In this document: in pieces, positions 11,046 through 22,468 of the stretch | Layout: each line of letters starts with the position of its first letter | How positions within the stretch are numbered: position 1 is the stretch's first letter | From: Adiantum capillus-veneris | Taxonomy: Eukaryota; Streptophyta; Polypodiopsida; Polypodiales; Pteridaceae | Reading direction: 5' to 3' | Assembly (NCBI GenBank): GCA_014529385.2 | Contig: CM043963.1 | Span: forward strand, 94,148,412-94,212,411 | Length of the DNA: 64,000 nt | Program-made: the position numbers and the translations under genes | Notes under the pieces: model-generated | Database searches by the model: none | Seen by the model: only the letters and a program-made list of their open reading frames with translations | What the model was told of the DNA's origin: nothing

Positions 11046-11781
11046 TTGTTGAGTAGTTCATCTATGTTGAACTCAGTACTTTCAGGGTCAAGAGATGAGT
11101 CTACAAGTCCTTGTTGCAAAGGACCAGCCTATTCTAGCAGTGGTCTGTATAGTGATGCATATTGTTACAGCTTGGATTGGGCCTCTTATAGATCTATCTC
11201 AAGCTCAAGGATTCTGCCACACAAAATGTTAGGTGTCCCTCTTTGGCTTGCAATATCCTTCCCCTGGCTTGCTAATGCAACGAGCATCTCTGATTCTTTG
11301 AGAAGTATAACTATAGGACGTTGTGTGTAGGCATTGAGTTATTGGTGTTACTTGTTACCATTTTGCAATTTCACCATGCCCAATGCCAGAATTCTTTGGG
11401 CAGTCTGACCAATTTACCTAACTCCCAAGGATATCGTAAACATAGTATTGTTGTATAAAATAGAGTTCCATTTGTTTATTGTTTGGTATAACTCTCTTCT
11501 GTCGTATGAATTTTTGTACCAATACTCGTGCTAGCCCTTTGTGCTGTAAATCTGATAGCTTTACTAGAGTTGATTCCTTTGCATTGCTGCTGATTCAAAA
11601 TAGTTGTTGAGACACAAAGTGGTTTTTCATAGCTTCGTGCACTCTTTGAGGCTAATCCTTGCAACCCGAACTCATCCTCTTCGATTCTAGTAATATCTTT
11701 GAGGTATTTCTCTTGGCCATAGCACTCTCTCTCTTCTTTGTAGATCGCATGAGCTTTAGCGTGGTCAAGTTCTTCTTCCAT
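11046..11781 (-). other. possible decayed coding sequence, unrecognised
   Basis: On the minus strand 11476-11781 is an open frame of 101 residues with an acidic, helical start, rich in Glu and Lys. Further along that strand, about 11330-11046, a frame with only a few stops reads as amphipathic helix. I do not recognise a family. It could be part of an old transposon protein or a host-gene remnant, or chance. Confidence 0.25.
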
Positions 11782-12431
11782 ATCTGCAAATCAAGCAAAT
11801 ATTTCATCATTAGAAAGTCAAATCATGAAGTTAACAAGTCATCAAGTTTAAATTGCTTATTGATTATTACTTATAACCTTGAAAGAAAAAGATAGGATAA
11901 CTTAATCATGCTACAAGAAAGAGACATAATATCTATCACCATGTCATAGGAAAGTGACAAGATAACTTGATCAATTATATAATTTACATTTGCAACTAGA
12001 GAGAAGAAAACAATTAAACCATCACTTTAATATCATCTGGTCGTATACTAAAAATCATTACAATGTCATAGCCCACTCTATGGGCATTCTTTAGACAGAG
12101 AGAAAGATCAAATGCATTAGATCAAGTTGAGGGATTGTATGCTTGCCATTCTCAAGGTGCTAAGTACATTGCTTAAAAATTCCCTTGTGTTTTGTTCTCG
12201 GGGGGGTCACTTAAGAATTACATGACTATCACGTGAGTGGAGCAGAAGGGATTATTAAATTTTATTTTTTCTCACATTTTCACATACAAAAGGGTACCAT
12301 AAAATGGAAAAAGGAAAAAAATTATAGATTGAGCAAAAGAAGGATGCATTTTACTTGTAAAAAATTCATAGGTAAGGAATTTTATAAATAGTCCTTGAAC
12401 CCACGTAATGTACACAATTTACACATAGTGA

Positions 12432-12456
12432 CCCCCCCCCCCCCCCCCCCCCCCCC
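12432..12456 (+). repeat. C homopolymer, about 25 bp
   Basis: An uninterrupted run of about 25 C followed by GGG. Pure C/G runs of this length are uncommon in plant DNA, and four others occur in this window. Confidence 0.9.
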
Positions 12457-12470
12457 GGGAGGTTTTTCTC

Positions 12471-13344
12471 TTAAGGCATCAACATGCACTCTAAGAGCCG
12501 TTTACAAGTATGACACATGGAGAAGATGAACATGCCTTTATTCCGAGAAGCAGGAATAGTAGATATGCATTCTAAGGTGGCCCATGGAAAACCTCTCTCA
12601 GCCTGCTTTCTGATTTCTATTTTCAAGTCATGGAGGAGGAAAGAATGCCATTGTTTTGGTCTTTGTACATGACCCCCAATACACAATGCCTCCATAGACC
12701 CTCTTTTGTCCAAAATAAAGCATCATGTTGCGGGAGTGTAGGTGATTGTGAGATGGTTGTGCACATGTAGATACTTCAGGGTCTGAAGAAGAGCGTTAAT
12801 TATCTTCAAAATGTTATTTTGAATAGATCTATTGTTCCTTTAGCGGTCACATAATCGTGAATGGCAGGTTGACTTCCATCTGCATGCACTCTTTTATCCA
12901 CTACTCTACATGGTCACCATTCTAGAAACATGAAATGAGCATTGGACGCTCCACGTGGCGAACTATGGCAAGTGCCGCGATGAGCAATGTCCAAAATTGT
13001 GGGTCCATGCAAGTGGAATTTGAAAATTTTCACCGCATATAGTGAATCTTTAAATGCAGGATGGATGACACCTACACGCTTCACCTGTGCCCATATCCCT
13101 TCTCCCATTTGTGGAGCCTATGTGTTGAAGATTGTAGTATCTGGTAAAAGATCAATACAAGGGGAAGCTGAGACTGATCCAGAGCAAGAGAGGCACTAGA
13201 AACAAGTTCTATTCTAATGGTAGCCCATGGATCTTTGACAGCATTGAAAGAGCTGGCTTCCACTCTCATTCTCTTTGTTTCTCTTTCTAGCTTCTCCTTG
13301 CACAACTGCTGCACAAGTTGTATGGGAGTAGTCATGCGCGGCAA
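12471..13344 (-). other. possible decayed coding region, unrecognised
   Basis: Three minus-strand frames, 13344-13081 (87 residues), 13108-12914 (64) and 12713-12471 (80), follow one another and could be one disrupted protein. The first is basic and helical and the last contains a Cys/His-bearing end. No family is recognised and the order may be fortuitous. Confidence 0.25.
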
Positions 13345-14020
13345 AGTAACAATTTTGGGATTTTTAAGGTCCTAAAAATCCCTGCAATCTACCCAATATA
13401 CTTCTTGACCATGGTAAATAATGAACTTGATGTCATTACAGATATGTCAAAAACAAGGGCATAAATACGAGCTAGAGCTACTCAAATACAGACTTTGCTT
13501 AAGGCCTCTGTGAATTGGTAATAATTCTCTAGAGCTGAAGGGTTTAGGCAGTGATGAAGCTCAGGCTTGACATGTGATATAAGTGGTGTACTATAGCTCA
13601 AAGGCAAACTTTTGCTAATGTTTTGCCAGCTTGGTGTTCTCCATATCTATAAGATATAATTTTAAAACATAAACGTTTTAAGATGAGAGGGTAAACTATT
13701 AGAATTGTGTCATGACCCTAAACCATAAACAACTAACATATTTGTAGCAAAAAGTGCTATATTATGATTGCAAATCATACACTATACAATACATAATTGA
13801 AAGTTTAAGAAAAAACAGAGTACACACAAAGAGAGAGATAGAGAGAGGTGAACAAGCCAGGAGTGTGAGGACGCTCATCACAAGAATTGGACCATGTTAT
13901 GTGCATTACAAAATACATGTAAATGATCAAGGCGTACATGTGAACAACCCAGCTTGTGTGAGGTACCCTCAGCACAAGTCCTGGATGTTGTTGTAGTGTT
14001 GATTGATATTATAATCAATC
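13345..14020. other. non-coding stretch
   Basis: Only short ORFs and a small GA-rich patch near 13835-13850. No gene or mobile-element landmark was seen. Confidence 0.4.
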
Positions 14021-14580
14021 TAATCCCTGAGGAAGTGTGTGAAATACAAAGCACAACCATCAGCCCCGCGGACAGTTTAACAATCTCAAATTGTGGCCAA
14101 ACATCGTGATTCTTATGTATCTACATCCAACACCAAGTCATCTAGTGATGAAGGGTGGCATATCTACAGATCAAAAAGTACAAGGGCAAGGTGTATCATG
14201 CTAAGATGAAGAGGGTATATGTATGCATCTCTCCACTCTTAGGTAGACAAACGTAACCCTCATATTTCTATGTAGTAATAAAGATGATGTGACCTAATTT
14301 AATCCTTGATGAAGTGTGTGTAACTCACAACACAAACATCAGCATACAACTTAACAATTTCATATGCATGCCAAATATTGTATGTATCTACATCCAAGAC
14401 AACACCAAGTCATCTAGTGATGAACAATGGCATGTCTTTGGAGTCCAAAGCACAAGGGTAAAGTGCATCACACAGAGATGAAGAGGGCATGAGATCATGA
14501 AGTATGAAGTATTTCTCTCTTTGATGAGAAATACTCTTGTGTTTCTATGTGGTACAAACGATGATGTGTTGTGATCTAAT
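14021..14580 (+). repeat. ~280-bp tandem duplication, two diverged copies
   Basis: A block starting taatccctgaggaagtgtgtg (14021) recurs as taatccttgatgaagtgtgtg (14301), and later landmarks such as caccaagtcatctagtgatga (near 14131 and 14410) keep the same ~280-bp offset. Copies differ by substitutions and small indels. No ORF spans them. Confidence 0.85.
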
Positions 14581-15981
14581 ATTGAGAAACATATAGGTCA
14601 CTCTGAAGTGAGAGGTGTTCTATCATGACTACACTCCACAAATTGACCACTAAATTCTAACTCAGCACTGTGGTGAGAGATATACAAATCTACCACATGA
14701 GTGAGAATCTAAGTCTGTCCTAGAACCCTTCCCTGCAGTGAGCCAAGTGGTTGCACAACACGAGAAGAGCTACTAGATTCTAATCACTTCTAGAGTGAGC
14801 CGGATGGTACACACCACAAAGTGGTCTATAGCCTGGAAGCCAACTCTAAGGTGAGAGAAAAATTGCTACATCATACGAGTCTAGCACAGCATAGAAAAAC
14901 AAGTTAGTACACATAAGCAAGCAAAAGATTATACCTCAATAGTCTCTATATGTCGGTAAATGCATTGGAGGTCTCCAACTGGGTAGTCTCTCAAACCTCT
15001 GCAATGCAAAAGATAGTCGTCGATTTTGATCAAAATTGAAAACTGTCTTTATATAATCAACTCTTTTGATCAAAAGATCTTTCAATTGAAATATACTTCG
15101 ATCAAAAGATCTTTCAATCGAAACTAAAAGAATATGGATATTCGGTAATTATTCGGGATTTTGACATATAATAACATTTTATACGTATAATTTTTTTGGT
15201 GCAAGCATATAAATGCAACCTAGATCCAATTGTGGTACCTTCTTTGTGGCCAATGGCAATCAAATACACACACTTAGCATTCAATGTTGTACCCATGATC
15301 ATTCTCATGGTGTTGTTGGCATTCGGCCTCTCGTGGTGTTGTTGGCATTCGGCCTGTCGCCTATGGCTCCCTACGCATCTTGTATCATCTTTACTCGCTT
15401 GGGCAAAGTGGACTGATCTTGTACTTTCACTCTCTTCATCTTTACCTTCTATTCCTCCCAATATTTGTCCCACAGATCTACCTTGGTCATATTGCATGTG
15501 GGAGGAATGTCTTCTTTCAAATCTTTACAGCATGTCTTCATGCTACCAAGCATTATTCTGTTTTTGTGATGGGTATCAAATTCTTTGATACTTGGCACCA
15601 ATAAATCATGGTGGGCTTCTTCACATAGCCTACACTCTATATTCTTCCACACAATGCTAATGAAATCCTTAATAAATATGTTGCTTTCATTAATCTACTA
15701 GATTTTGGCATCTACACACATTGCGACTGTCATCATTATTATGCACTCTTTGCAAATTTCTTGCATGATAATCTTTTTTTGTTCAGGTGTCATTTCTACA
15801 TTGGGAAATTTTAAAAAACAATTTAAATGTTTATCATAACGCATCTAGGTTTCACACATGTTAGACTATCAAAATATCGATCAAATTTTGATGACTAGAT
15901 ATAGATAATCATATTTATTTCATGCATGTCTTGTGAATTATAATCAAAGACATGTGTCAAACCATGACAATAAGGATAATT
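14581..15981. other. non-coding or unrecognised stretch with micro-duplications
   Basis: Minus-strand frames at 15497-15114 (127 residues) and 15652-15449 (67) are open but match no family I know. Small duplications include gatcaaaagatctttcaa twice (near 15066 and 15101) and a ~26-bp tandem repeat around 15308-15359 built on gtgttgttggcattcggcct. Confidence 0.4.
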
Positions 15982-16440
15982 AAATACATTGAATCAATCC
16001 TCCAAACCACATAGTTTGAGAATGTGTAACACTTGAAAAAACAATGCTAAACCATAAGACATTGGTTCACATTTTGATTGCTAGCACTAGTGTTGTCCAA
16101 AAATTATAAAATATGATACGAAGATAATCAAATACATTGACTCAATCTTCTAAACCATATGGGTTAAAGGCATGTATCACTTTAAAAAATTATGCTAAAC
16201 CATATAATACATTGGTTCACATTTTCACTCTTAGCACTCCTTCTGTACAAATTTGATAAAATATGATACAAACCATGTTGATTAGACTAATCAAATACAT
16301 TGATTCAATCTTACAAACCATATAGGTTAAAGACATGTAACACTTCCAAAAACTATGTTAAACCATAAGACATTGATTCACATTTTCATTGCTAGCATTA
16401 GTTCTATCCAAAGTTGATAAAACATACAAAGCTAAGTGAA
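15982..16440 (+). repeat. three diverged tandem units of about 150-163 bp
   Basis: The landmark aaatacattga(a/c/t)tcaatc occurs at 15982, 16130 and 16293. Each is followed by aaaccata(t), a-c-a-c-t-t-like and gg/gattcacattt(t) blocks in the same order. The monomer length is in the usual plant satellite range, but only three copies are here. Confidence 0.85.
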
Positions 16441-16801
16441 GGTGTAAAGCCATCTATCCATGGTCAGTTTTTACAGAAAATCTACAAAAAAATCAATTTT
16501 TTGCTATTTTATTTTGAAAGAGAATCAAATCTTTCAAAGACTATCGATATTTTTGACTCCTCCAAGTTAACTAGTGAAGTTCAATTTTACAAATAGTTTG
16601 CCAATTTTACAAAAATATTTTTTTTATTTGGAGCTTTCCATATAAAGTGTGTAAAAGAAAAACTCTTTCATATCTTAATCCCATATGTAAGAAGTTTCAA
16701 GAGGTTTTCATGTTATATACAAAATTAGTGTCTCATTTACTAGAATCTTTGATCGAAGCAACTTTTGTGGCTCAAGTCAGGTTTGTGGTTCATTACAAGT
16801 T

Positions 16802-16806
<5 letters not shown>

Positions 16807-16855
<49 letters not shown>
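16807..16855 (+). repeat. (AG)n microsatellite
   Basis: About 24 AG units, pure. Confidence 0.97.
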
Positions 16856-16858
<3 letters not shown>

Positions 16859-17123
16859 GGCATAATAGCATAAGGGAGTGGTCTCACAAATGGAAGGAAA
16901 GCCCAATAATTTAGGGGATGAGCTACACACAATAGATAGGGCCTCTTTAATATTAAAGGGTTTTAGGCCAACAGGTAACTCATAAATAAAGCCCATAGTA
17001 GTCCCGGAGAATGTAAGTGCAAGAAAATCGATTTTTTTTTGCACTAGATCAAAAAATCTAAGTGACAAGTAGAGGGGGTTTTAAGAGATTGATCTTGCTA
17101 GCAATCATTAACATATAAGTGAC

Positions 17124-17124
<1 letters not shown>

Positions 17125-17198
<74 letters not shown>
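17125..17198 (+). repeat. compound (TG)n(AG)n microsatellite
   Basis: About 27 TG units followed directly by about 9 GA units. Confidence 0.97.
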
Positions 17199-17428
17199 TG
17201 AAATCACTATCTCTAGGTAAAATAAATAGGGGGCAGTTCCCAAATAGTCTAGGGACAAGGTTAAATACCCCAATCATATAAGTATTCCATTAGGGAAAAA
17301 TTCATAAAAGTAAGATCCAATTGGGGAAGAAATCAATGAGACTTGGTGCAATTAGATAAATACATCCAAGTAGAAGGCAAAGGAATTTTCAAGAAAAATA
17401 GCCCATCAACAGTCCAAAAAGTGGTTTT

Positions 17429-17448
17429 GGGGGGGGGGGGGGGGGGGG
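17429..17448 (+). repeat. G homopolymer, about 20 bp
   Basis: A run of about 20 G. The reading frame across it (poly-Pro on the minus strand) is an artefact. Confidence 0.9.
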
Positions 17449-17900
17449 CCAACCAAGGAAAAGCTCCACGTGGTGGGAGCCACCAAGTGGACATGTCCCC
17501 CTTCCATTGATTTATCAATAAGCAAATCGACATTGTACTTAATTCCCCAAAACTTGTTTTCACGTAGGAACTTCAAAATAATCTTAATAAGTGTCTTCCT
17601 AGCGAACCCATATTTTCAAACAAAGTAATAAGCTTATGTATGTCAATCATCGCATACATAGCATGGGAAGCTTTATATACGATGGGTAGTAATTGTGATA
17701 AGAATACCATAGTAGCCATTTTTAAAGGTTTGTTTCTTTGGGTTTGAATAAAGGTTATATTATCACCAGGCAAAATTTCCTTCTTCCAAGCAAAGGATGA
17801 TTGGTATTCCCAATGAATGGCATATGAAGTGTTATTTGCATGCGTTAAAACACCATAGCATATTGTTGGGATCTTTTCTTGAGTTTCAATATGTTCAAAT

Positions 17901-19385
17901 TGTCATAATAACTAATATCTAATCCTCCTAAATGATTTTCTCATGTTAAATTGATCATTTAATATGGGGAAGTACCTAGGGGGAAAAGTTAGAATATTGC
18001 TTAAGTTGGTAGACTCGTCTCGCAGTAGGGATCCAAAGGAGGGAAAATAGGGATCCAAAGGGGAGGGCATCTCCAAAAGATCAATGTGCCAAAATGGGCT
18101 TCAAAGACCTTAGGGTTCAGCCCATTAAGACTTCCAAAATGCTAAGGTTCCAAATTCAAAGGTGATGTTTAATGGTCAAATTCCAGGTAAAATTGGATGC
18201 TTATGTGAAGAGCATAAAGTCTCCACATATCCTTAGATAGGAGGGGGAGAGCCTTTCTTGTAGGGGATGAGAGAGAAACACACACACACACTCTAGCAAG
18301 CTCCCCTTACACAAAGGTAATAGGGGACACATGTCAGCTCCCTAGCCCAGTGGCCCCCAAGGTGCATTCAAATCCTATACGGTGGATGGCCATAGAGATG
18401 GACCAATGAGAATTAAGCTAGAATAAACCTAGTTTAGTTCATTTAAAACCACTTGATAAAAGAACCAATAGAAATTAAGCTCTCTAGAAGACTATTGGAC
18501 AATCTCCTAAGGGGTCCAATGAGCATTCAGTAACCCAATGGCTTACCTGATTCCTATTGGCCAGAAGACTAAGGGGTCCAATGAGAGTTTAATTGCATTA
18601 TTTAGTTACCTAAAGCTCTCACAAAAGGGGAAAGGGGTACACATTTCACAAGGCTATCACTTATGCTTCTTAATTATCATTGGCTAAGCTTTGTAGGATA
18701 CAATGGGATGCCAACATGAGTAAAAATTAAGAGGGGTTGAACAAGAGAGAGAGAGAGAGAGGGCTGATTTTGTCAAGGCATTATCAACACACACACACAC
18801 ACTCACACAAGCTCATGTGTGAAGTAAAGAAGGCTCTCTCTCCTTCTCAAGCTTTAATGGAAATCTCATCATCTACTCCAAGCTTGTGAGAAGGGAGGCC
18901 TACACCAACAACTCTTGGCTTTGTGATGAAAATCCCCATGCTAATTATTAAGCTATGCTAAGCTATTATGAGTGATTATGTGAGGAGATATACTTCTTTC
19001 TCGTAAGAATACTCCTTCTTCCTCTCAATCTAGTCTCGTACCCCGCTAGCTCTCACCATCTTCGAAGGTGTGTGCGGTCTTGGGTCTGAGACCGTGAGGG
19101 AATTGATGTTGTGTTTTACAAGGGTGAGCTTGGTGCTTCAAGCTTCCATCTTCATTGCATTGTAAAATGTCTCCCTTGATGGGGGAAACCTACAGTACAT
19201 TGCCTTTTTGGAGGGGGATCGGCTCCATGTAAGTCCGATCCTCAACTATTGTCAATAGCTTAATTTCTCTCTCTTTTTGAAGTATTGTTCATGCCTATCG
19301 AACTAGGTGTTATGCTTTTTGTTGCTCTCTCCATCCAAGCACTCTTCCTATGCTCATTAGAAATCTATTCTAATGAATTGCTCAC
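17901..19385 (+). mobile_element. LTR copy A (about 1.49 kb), lacking its 3' end
   Basis: It starts TGTCATAATAAC, and throughout its length it parallels the next LTR (19386-21025): shared blocks include gattttctcatgttaaa, atcatttaatatgggg and gggtctgagaccgtgaggga, with small indels. It stops at ...ctcac where copy B continues for another ~115 bp, and copy B starts on the very next base. It contains short AG and CA microsatellites. It is either a truncated LTR or a product of LTR-LTR recombination. Confidence 0.8.
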
Positions 19386-21025
19386 TGTCAGAATAATCAA
19401 TATCTAATTCTCCTAAATGATTTTCTCATGTTAAACTGATCATTTAATATGGGGAAGTTCCAGGGGAGAAAAAGCTAGAATATTGGTTAAGCTAGCAGAC
19501 CGGCCACAGTACGGATCCAAAGGAGGTAAAATGGGACCAAAGGGGGGGGCATCTGCAAAAGAGCAATGTGCAACAATGGGCTTAAAAGACCCTAAGACTT
19601 CGAAAAGGCTAAGGTTCCAAAATTCAAAGGTTGTGTCCAAAGGTCAAACATTAGGGGAATTGGATGCTTTGTGTGTGTCAGAAAAAGTCATCATAATCCC
19701 TACATAGAGGGGACGGGCGAGCCTTGCAAGTAGGGGATGGATCAGAAACTCACACACACACTCACAAGCTTCATTTGTACACAAGGGGAAAGAGGGACAC
19801 ATGTCAGCTCCCTAACCCAGATGCCCACAAGGTGTACTCAAATCCTATTGGATGGCCTTAGAGGTGGACCAATGGGAATTAGGCTAGAGTAAATCTAGTT
19901 TAATTAATTTAAAAACACTTAATAAAAGAACCAATAATAATTAATCTCTCTAGAAAACTATTGGATAGTCTCCCAAGGGGACCAATGAGCATTCAACAGC
20001 CCAATGGCTTGCCTAATTCTTATTGGCCAGGAGGCAAAGGGGTCCAATGAGAGTTTAATTGCATTTATTAATTACCTAAAGCTCTCACAAAAGGGAAAAG
20101 GGGGACACATGTCAGAAGGCTATCACTTATGCTGCTTAATTTCCATTGGCTAGGCCTGGGCAGGTCCAATAGGGTTGTAGCATGAGCAATTAGCAAGGGG
20201 GGTCGACCAAGAGAGAGAGAGGGGGTTGATTTTTGTAAGGCATTAACACACACACACACTCACACAATCTCATGTGTGAAGCAAAGAAGACTCTTTCTCC
20301 TTCTCAAGCTTTAATGGAAAGCTTACCACCTACTCCAAGCTTGTGAGAAGGGAGGCCTACACCAACAACTCTTGGCTTTGTGATGCAAATCCAACCAAGA
20401 TCCAAGCTTCAATGCATGATCATCTCCTCTACCATGCTAATTAATAAGCTAAGCTATGCTAATATGAGTGATTATGTGAGGAGATGTACATCTTTCTTGA
20501 AAGAATACTTCTTCTTCCTTTCAATCTACTCTCATACCCCGCTAGCTCTCACCATCTTCAAAGGTGTGTGAGGTCTTGGGTCTGAGACCGTGAGGGAATT
20601 GATGTTGTTTTTGATAAGTTCTTTGCTTAGTGCATGAAGTTTCCATATTCATTGCACTAGCTAGTATTGAAGGAACACAAAGAATTGTATTGTAAAATGT
20701 CTCTCTTGATGGGAGAAACCATAACACAAAGCCTTTTGGAGGGGGGACCGGCTCCATGCAAATCTGGCCCTCAACTATTGTCAATTGCTTAATCGATCTC
20801 TCTTTTGAAGTATTGTTCATGCTATCTAGCTAGGTGTTATGCTTTTTGTTGCTCTCTCCACCCAAGCACTCTTGTTATTCTCATTAGGAAGCTATTCTAA
20901 TGAAATTCTCACTATGTTCATGCTATTTTTCGCTACACACAAGTTACTAGACCATTAAATGTTACACTCACTATGTCTATGCTATTTTTTGCTACACACA
21001 AGTTACGAGAACATTAAATGTTACA
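19386..21025 (+). mobile_element. 5' LTR copy B (about 1.64 kb) of a gypsy-type element
   Basis: It begins TGTCAGAATAATC and ends ...AATGTTACA (TG...CA), and is followed after one base by a primer-binding site. Its last ~118 bp are two copies of a 58-60-bp unit. A reverse-oriented relative lies at 25300-26973. It gives the 5' boundary of the element whose gag begins at 21838. Confidence 0.85.
20908..21025 (+). repeat. 58-60-bp unit, two tandem copies at the LTR end
   Basis: The unit runs from ctcactatg to aaatgttaca at 20908-20965 and again at 20966-21025. Both copies contain gctacacacaagtta. Because the repeat includes the LTR terminus itself, it duplicates the 3' end of U5. Confidence 0.9.
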
Positions 21026-21026
21026 T

Positions 21027-21038
21027 TGGTATTAGAGC
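21027..21038 (+). promoter_or_regulatory. primer-binding site (initiator Met tRNA type)
   Basis: TGGTATTAGAGC, one mismatch from the common plant TGGTATCAGAGC, starts one base after the LTR end. It primes minus-strand DNA synthesis in an active element. Confidence 0.8.
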
Positions 21039-21837
21039 ACAAGGTTTCTCTTTTCTTGCTCAAGAAGGGAGGTCCTCAAGATAACTCTAAATGGTTGGTT
21101 TTATTGATTGCAATTGAGTAAGTAGAATAGGGATTTTCAGCCTTACAGTGCGCTTGTTGGGTGCAGATAATGGGGCATCACCGTCGAGAGCTATGGTCTT
21201 AACAGTGGAGTCCTACGGGGCTTGCCTACGGCTTAACCACTATTGAGATATTAGAAGCTTGATAGGAGACGGTATTGTTTTGGTGTTGAAATACCCTCTC
21301 TTCTATTCCTTGAAATTAATGATATTCGAGCCATAGGTATAGGAGCTTGAGTGCTTTTCTCAAGGGGTTAAGAGGAGTAGCAACTAGGGCTTAAAGTGCC
21401 AAAGTATGCTTAAAATTTACACCTAAAAGTTGTTAGAATGCATGACAATAGTAAAAGAAGTGAAATTAATGTTGATTGCTTTGATTTTGCTAATGGACAG
21501 GCTACTAATATGCCCCTATGCTTGTTAACTACCTAGTTTTTAGGCTTCAACAAGCCATGTACAATCCATCCCTCCAAAGTGAAGTGCAACGGTAGCTACG
21601 TGCTCGTGGGATTCTCCAAACTCCCCATCAAGAAGAGAGAGTACCTAGGAAGCCTCCTTGTGAGACTTCCAAAAGAGGCCTCTCTTTGATAAGGGAAGAA
21701 GAAGAGGATCCGTACAAAGGGCTCAAAAATCTACTACTTGACGATGCATCTGCTTCCCAAAGGAGAACTCAAGTTTCAATGGTAGAGCCCCCACTGAAAG
21801 AATGAGAAAGAATGATTCTCTTGCCACCTCGACATAG

Positions 21838-22364
21838 ATGGATCCACAAAGAAAGCGGGCAAAATGCTCTCCAACACCCCCTAAAAGGAGAAGACCATTG
21901 CACACTTCTCCACACCATAATTCAAAGAGGGATGACAGAAAACAAGAGAAGAAAAAGGCAAGAAAGAGGTCACCCTCTTCTCCATCTTCTTCATCCCCTT
22001 CCTCTTATGAAGAAAGTGATGGTGCAGACAAGGAGGATCAAGGGAAGAAAAAGGCAAGAAAGAGGTCACCCTCTTCTCCATCCTCTTCAAATTCTTCCTC
22101 CTCTGAAGAAAGTGATGGTCCAACTTTCGAACCACCAAAAAGAAGAGGCCATAGGAAATCGTATGCCGCATGGAAGAGGTCGTCCAAGATCAAAAAGTTC
22201 AAAGAGGGAGGAAAGAACATCTCTTTCCTTACCTACAATGGCACCTTTGGTGCTACGGACAAAGTCTTGGCCTTCATTCAACAATTTGATGTGGCGTTTG
22301 GAGGTGAGGGCTTCACGGAGTCCTCTAAGCTACGCCATGTAGCTATGCATTTTCACATGTCTGC
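21838..22364 (+). pseudogene. gypsy-type gag N-terminal part, cut by a copia element
   Basis: The start at 21838 opens a basic, Ser/Pro-rich head with two near-identical copies of a K-K-A-R-K-R-S-P-S-S-P-S-S-S block (an in-frame ~96-bp duplication, about 21950-22110). Then comes a retrotransposon gag (capsid-like) segment with F-G-A-T-D-K-V-L-A-F-I-Q-Q-F-D and a S-S-K-L-R-H-V-A-M-H-F helix. The reading frame runs into copia LTR sequence at about 22365, so the rest of gag and all of pol are missing at this site. The start follows a ~0.8-kb leader after the PBS. Confidence 0.75.
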
Positions 22365-22454
22365 GTGTTTGGAGTCCACCCAAACTTGTGTCTCTCTTCT
22401 TCTCTCTTCTCCATTGCTGCACACACACACACATGCTCTCGCACACACACTTCA
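22365..22454 (+). mobile_element. 5' LTR remnant of the copia element (R-U5 part)
   Basis: From gtgtttggagtccaccc to cacttca it matches 29363-29470 of the 3' LTR, apart from a shorter CA run. The missing part equals U3 of the 3' LTR, and the break falls about where transcription would start relative to the ataaaag box near 29338. Confidence 0.8.
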
Positions 22455-22456
22455 AC

Positions 22457-22468
22457 TGGTATCAGAGC
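22457..22468 (+). promoter_or_regulatory. copia primer-binding site
   Basis: TGGTATCAGAGC, the canonical site complementary to the 3' end of plant initiator Met tRNA, lies two bases after the LTR remnant. Confidence 0.9.

Noticed and set aside
21812-22342. 176-codon plus ORF overlapping the gag
   Set aside because: It is an alternative frame of the 21838-22364 gag, which has the recognisable capsid segment.
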